A stretch of 5,048 nt of DNA from Patescibacteria group bacterium (GTDB taxonomy: Bacteria > Patescibacteria > Microgenomatia > Levybacterales > UBA12049), in the NCBI GenBank assembly GCA_023381035.1, contig JAMCTK010000034.1, positions 1 to 5,048 of the forward strand, written 5' to 3'. The first letter of the stretch is position 1. Each line of letters opens with the position of its first letter. The notes under the pieces were generated by a model. The model ran no database searches. It saw only the letters and a list, made by a program, of their open reading frames with translations, and was not told the origin of the DNA. Of this stretch, positions 4,670 through 5,048 are shown piece after piece. The translations under genes and the position numbers were made by a program.

Positions 4670-5048
4670 AGATTGTCCTTTGTTGGGGGAAATGGGGCAA
4701 GTCCATTCAATTCTTCGGAAATTTCTTCCATATCAAGATATTTATTTCCAGAAAGAAACTTAACATCTATATCGTCTAGCTTATGAGCTAACATTAGACC
4801 AGAGATTAAGTGTTTTGCAGATGCAAGACATCTTTTTTGATTTTCTTTTGCTTTTTCATAAGGAACTTCAAGGCGAGAACCCTTAATTGTTGCTGCGGGG
4901 TAAATCTTTCTATATGTAACGCGTTCTCCGTTTGAGTTTTGTTCTGAGCGAAAAAGACTGGAGAACACCTGGCTTTGATAAGTTTTTCTCACTCCGCTCA
5001 TTTCAATTGTTTCTACATTATCTTGTTCGTCCGGAGAAACATATATTG
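4666..5048 (-). CDS. Hypothetical protein, 5' end beyond the window
   Basis: This leftward frame stays open to the right edge, giving at least 126 residues. A methionine at 5001 could start a 111-residue protein, but it has no SD and no convincing promoter. The 15 codons before it (including SPDEQDNVETIE) read like ordinary coding sequence, so I take the gene as partial. The protein is soluble and mixed in charge. It has a helical centre (VPYEKAKENQKRCLASAKHL, then ISGLMLAHKL), one cysteine, and a proline-containing tail (LAPFPPTKDNL). I see no family signature and give no function. Its stop (TAG, 4666-4668) overlaps the end of the facing gene, and no terminator lies between them. Confidence 0.65.
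   Translation of the reverse strand, partial: IYVSPDEQDNVETIEMSGVRKTYQSQVFSSLFRSEQNSNGERVTYRKIYPAATIKGSRLEVPYEKAKENQKRCLASAKHLISGLMLAHKLDDIDVKFLSGNKYLDMEEISEELNGLAPFPPTKDNL

Noticed and set aside
4666..5001. Treating the rightmost leftward gene as complete from the methionine at 5001
   Set aside because: The frame stays open to the window edge with ordinary-looking codons, and no SD or promoter supports 5001.
1..5048. tRNA or rRNA genes, CRISPR arrays, insertion sequences or attachment sites
   Set aside because: No repeated spacers, transposase motifs, terminal inverted repeats of meaningful length or cloverleaf-like GC-rich segments were seen; coding sequence fills nearly all of the window.

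Overview
The window is AT-rich bacterial DNA. It holds one complete redox pair (thioredoxin and thioredoxin reductase), a Crp/Fnr-type transcription factor, two membrane proteins of unknown function, one unknown soluble protein, and two genes cut by the window edges. TGA, TAA and TAG all serve as stops, so the code is standard (not a TGA-as-glycine lineage). The compact layout, the many genes without a Shine-Dalgarno (SD) sequence, the WCMPC thioredoxin and the large uncharacterised membrane protein remind me of Candidate Phyla Radiation/Patescibacteria genomes, perhaps Microgenomates. That placement is an impression from protein style; no marker gene is present.

Layout. Positions 1-125 (minus) hold the start of a probable membrane-anchored PH-domain protein. 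It is divergent from a Crp/Fnr-like regulator (261-914, plus). Then follow a 67-residue two-helix membrane protein (977-1180), a 524-residue protein with a soluble N-terminal half and about four membrane helices (1199-2773), trxA (2900-3223) and trxB (3236-4171). After these come a 142-residue unknown protein (4241-4669, plus) and, convergent with it, an unknown protein entering from the right edge (4666-5048, minus).

Regulation is the richest part. Five sigma70-type promoters can be read, before the regulator, the 67-residue gene, the 524-residue gene, trxA and the 142-residue gene. Three of them place the predicted transcription start 0-5 bases from the ATG, with no SD, which suggests leaderless mRNAs. 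trxA is the opposite: it has a leader of about 76 bases with small palindromes and a very strong SD. A near-identical 19-base element (TTACA-N7-TGTAATG) lies before the regulator gene and again inside the promoter of the next gene, as expected of an operator for the regulator itself. A different perfect inverted repeat fills the spacer of the trxA promoter.

TrxB should use NADPH and FAD to reduce TrxA, which then reduces cytosolic disulfides. The two genes are in the same reading frame, only a stop and four codons apart, with a hairpin over the trxA stop. Whether the regulator and membrane proteins belong functionally with the thioredoxin pair cannot be told from the sequence; each has its own promoter.
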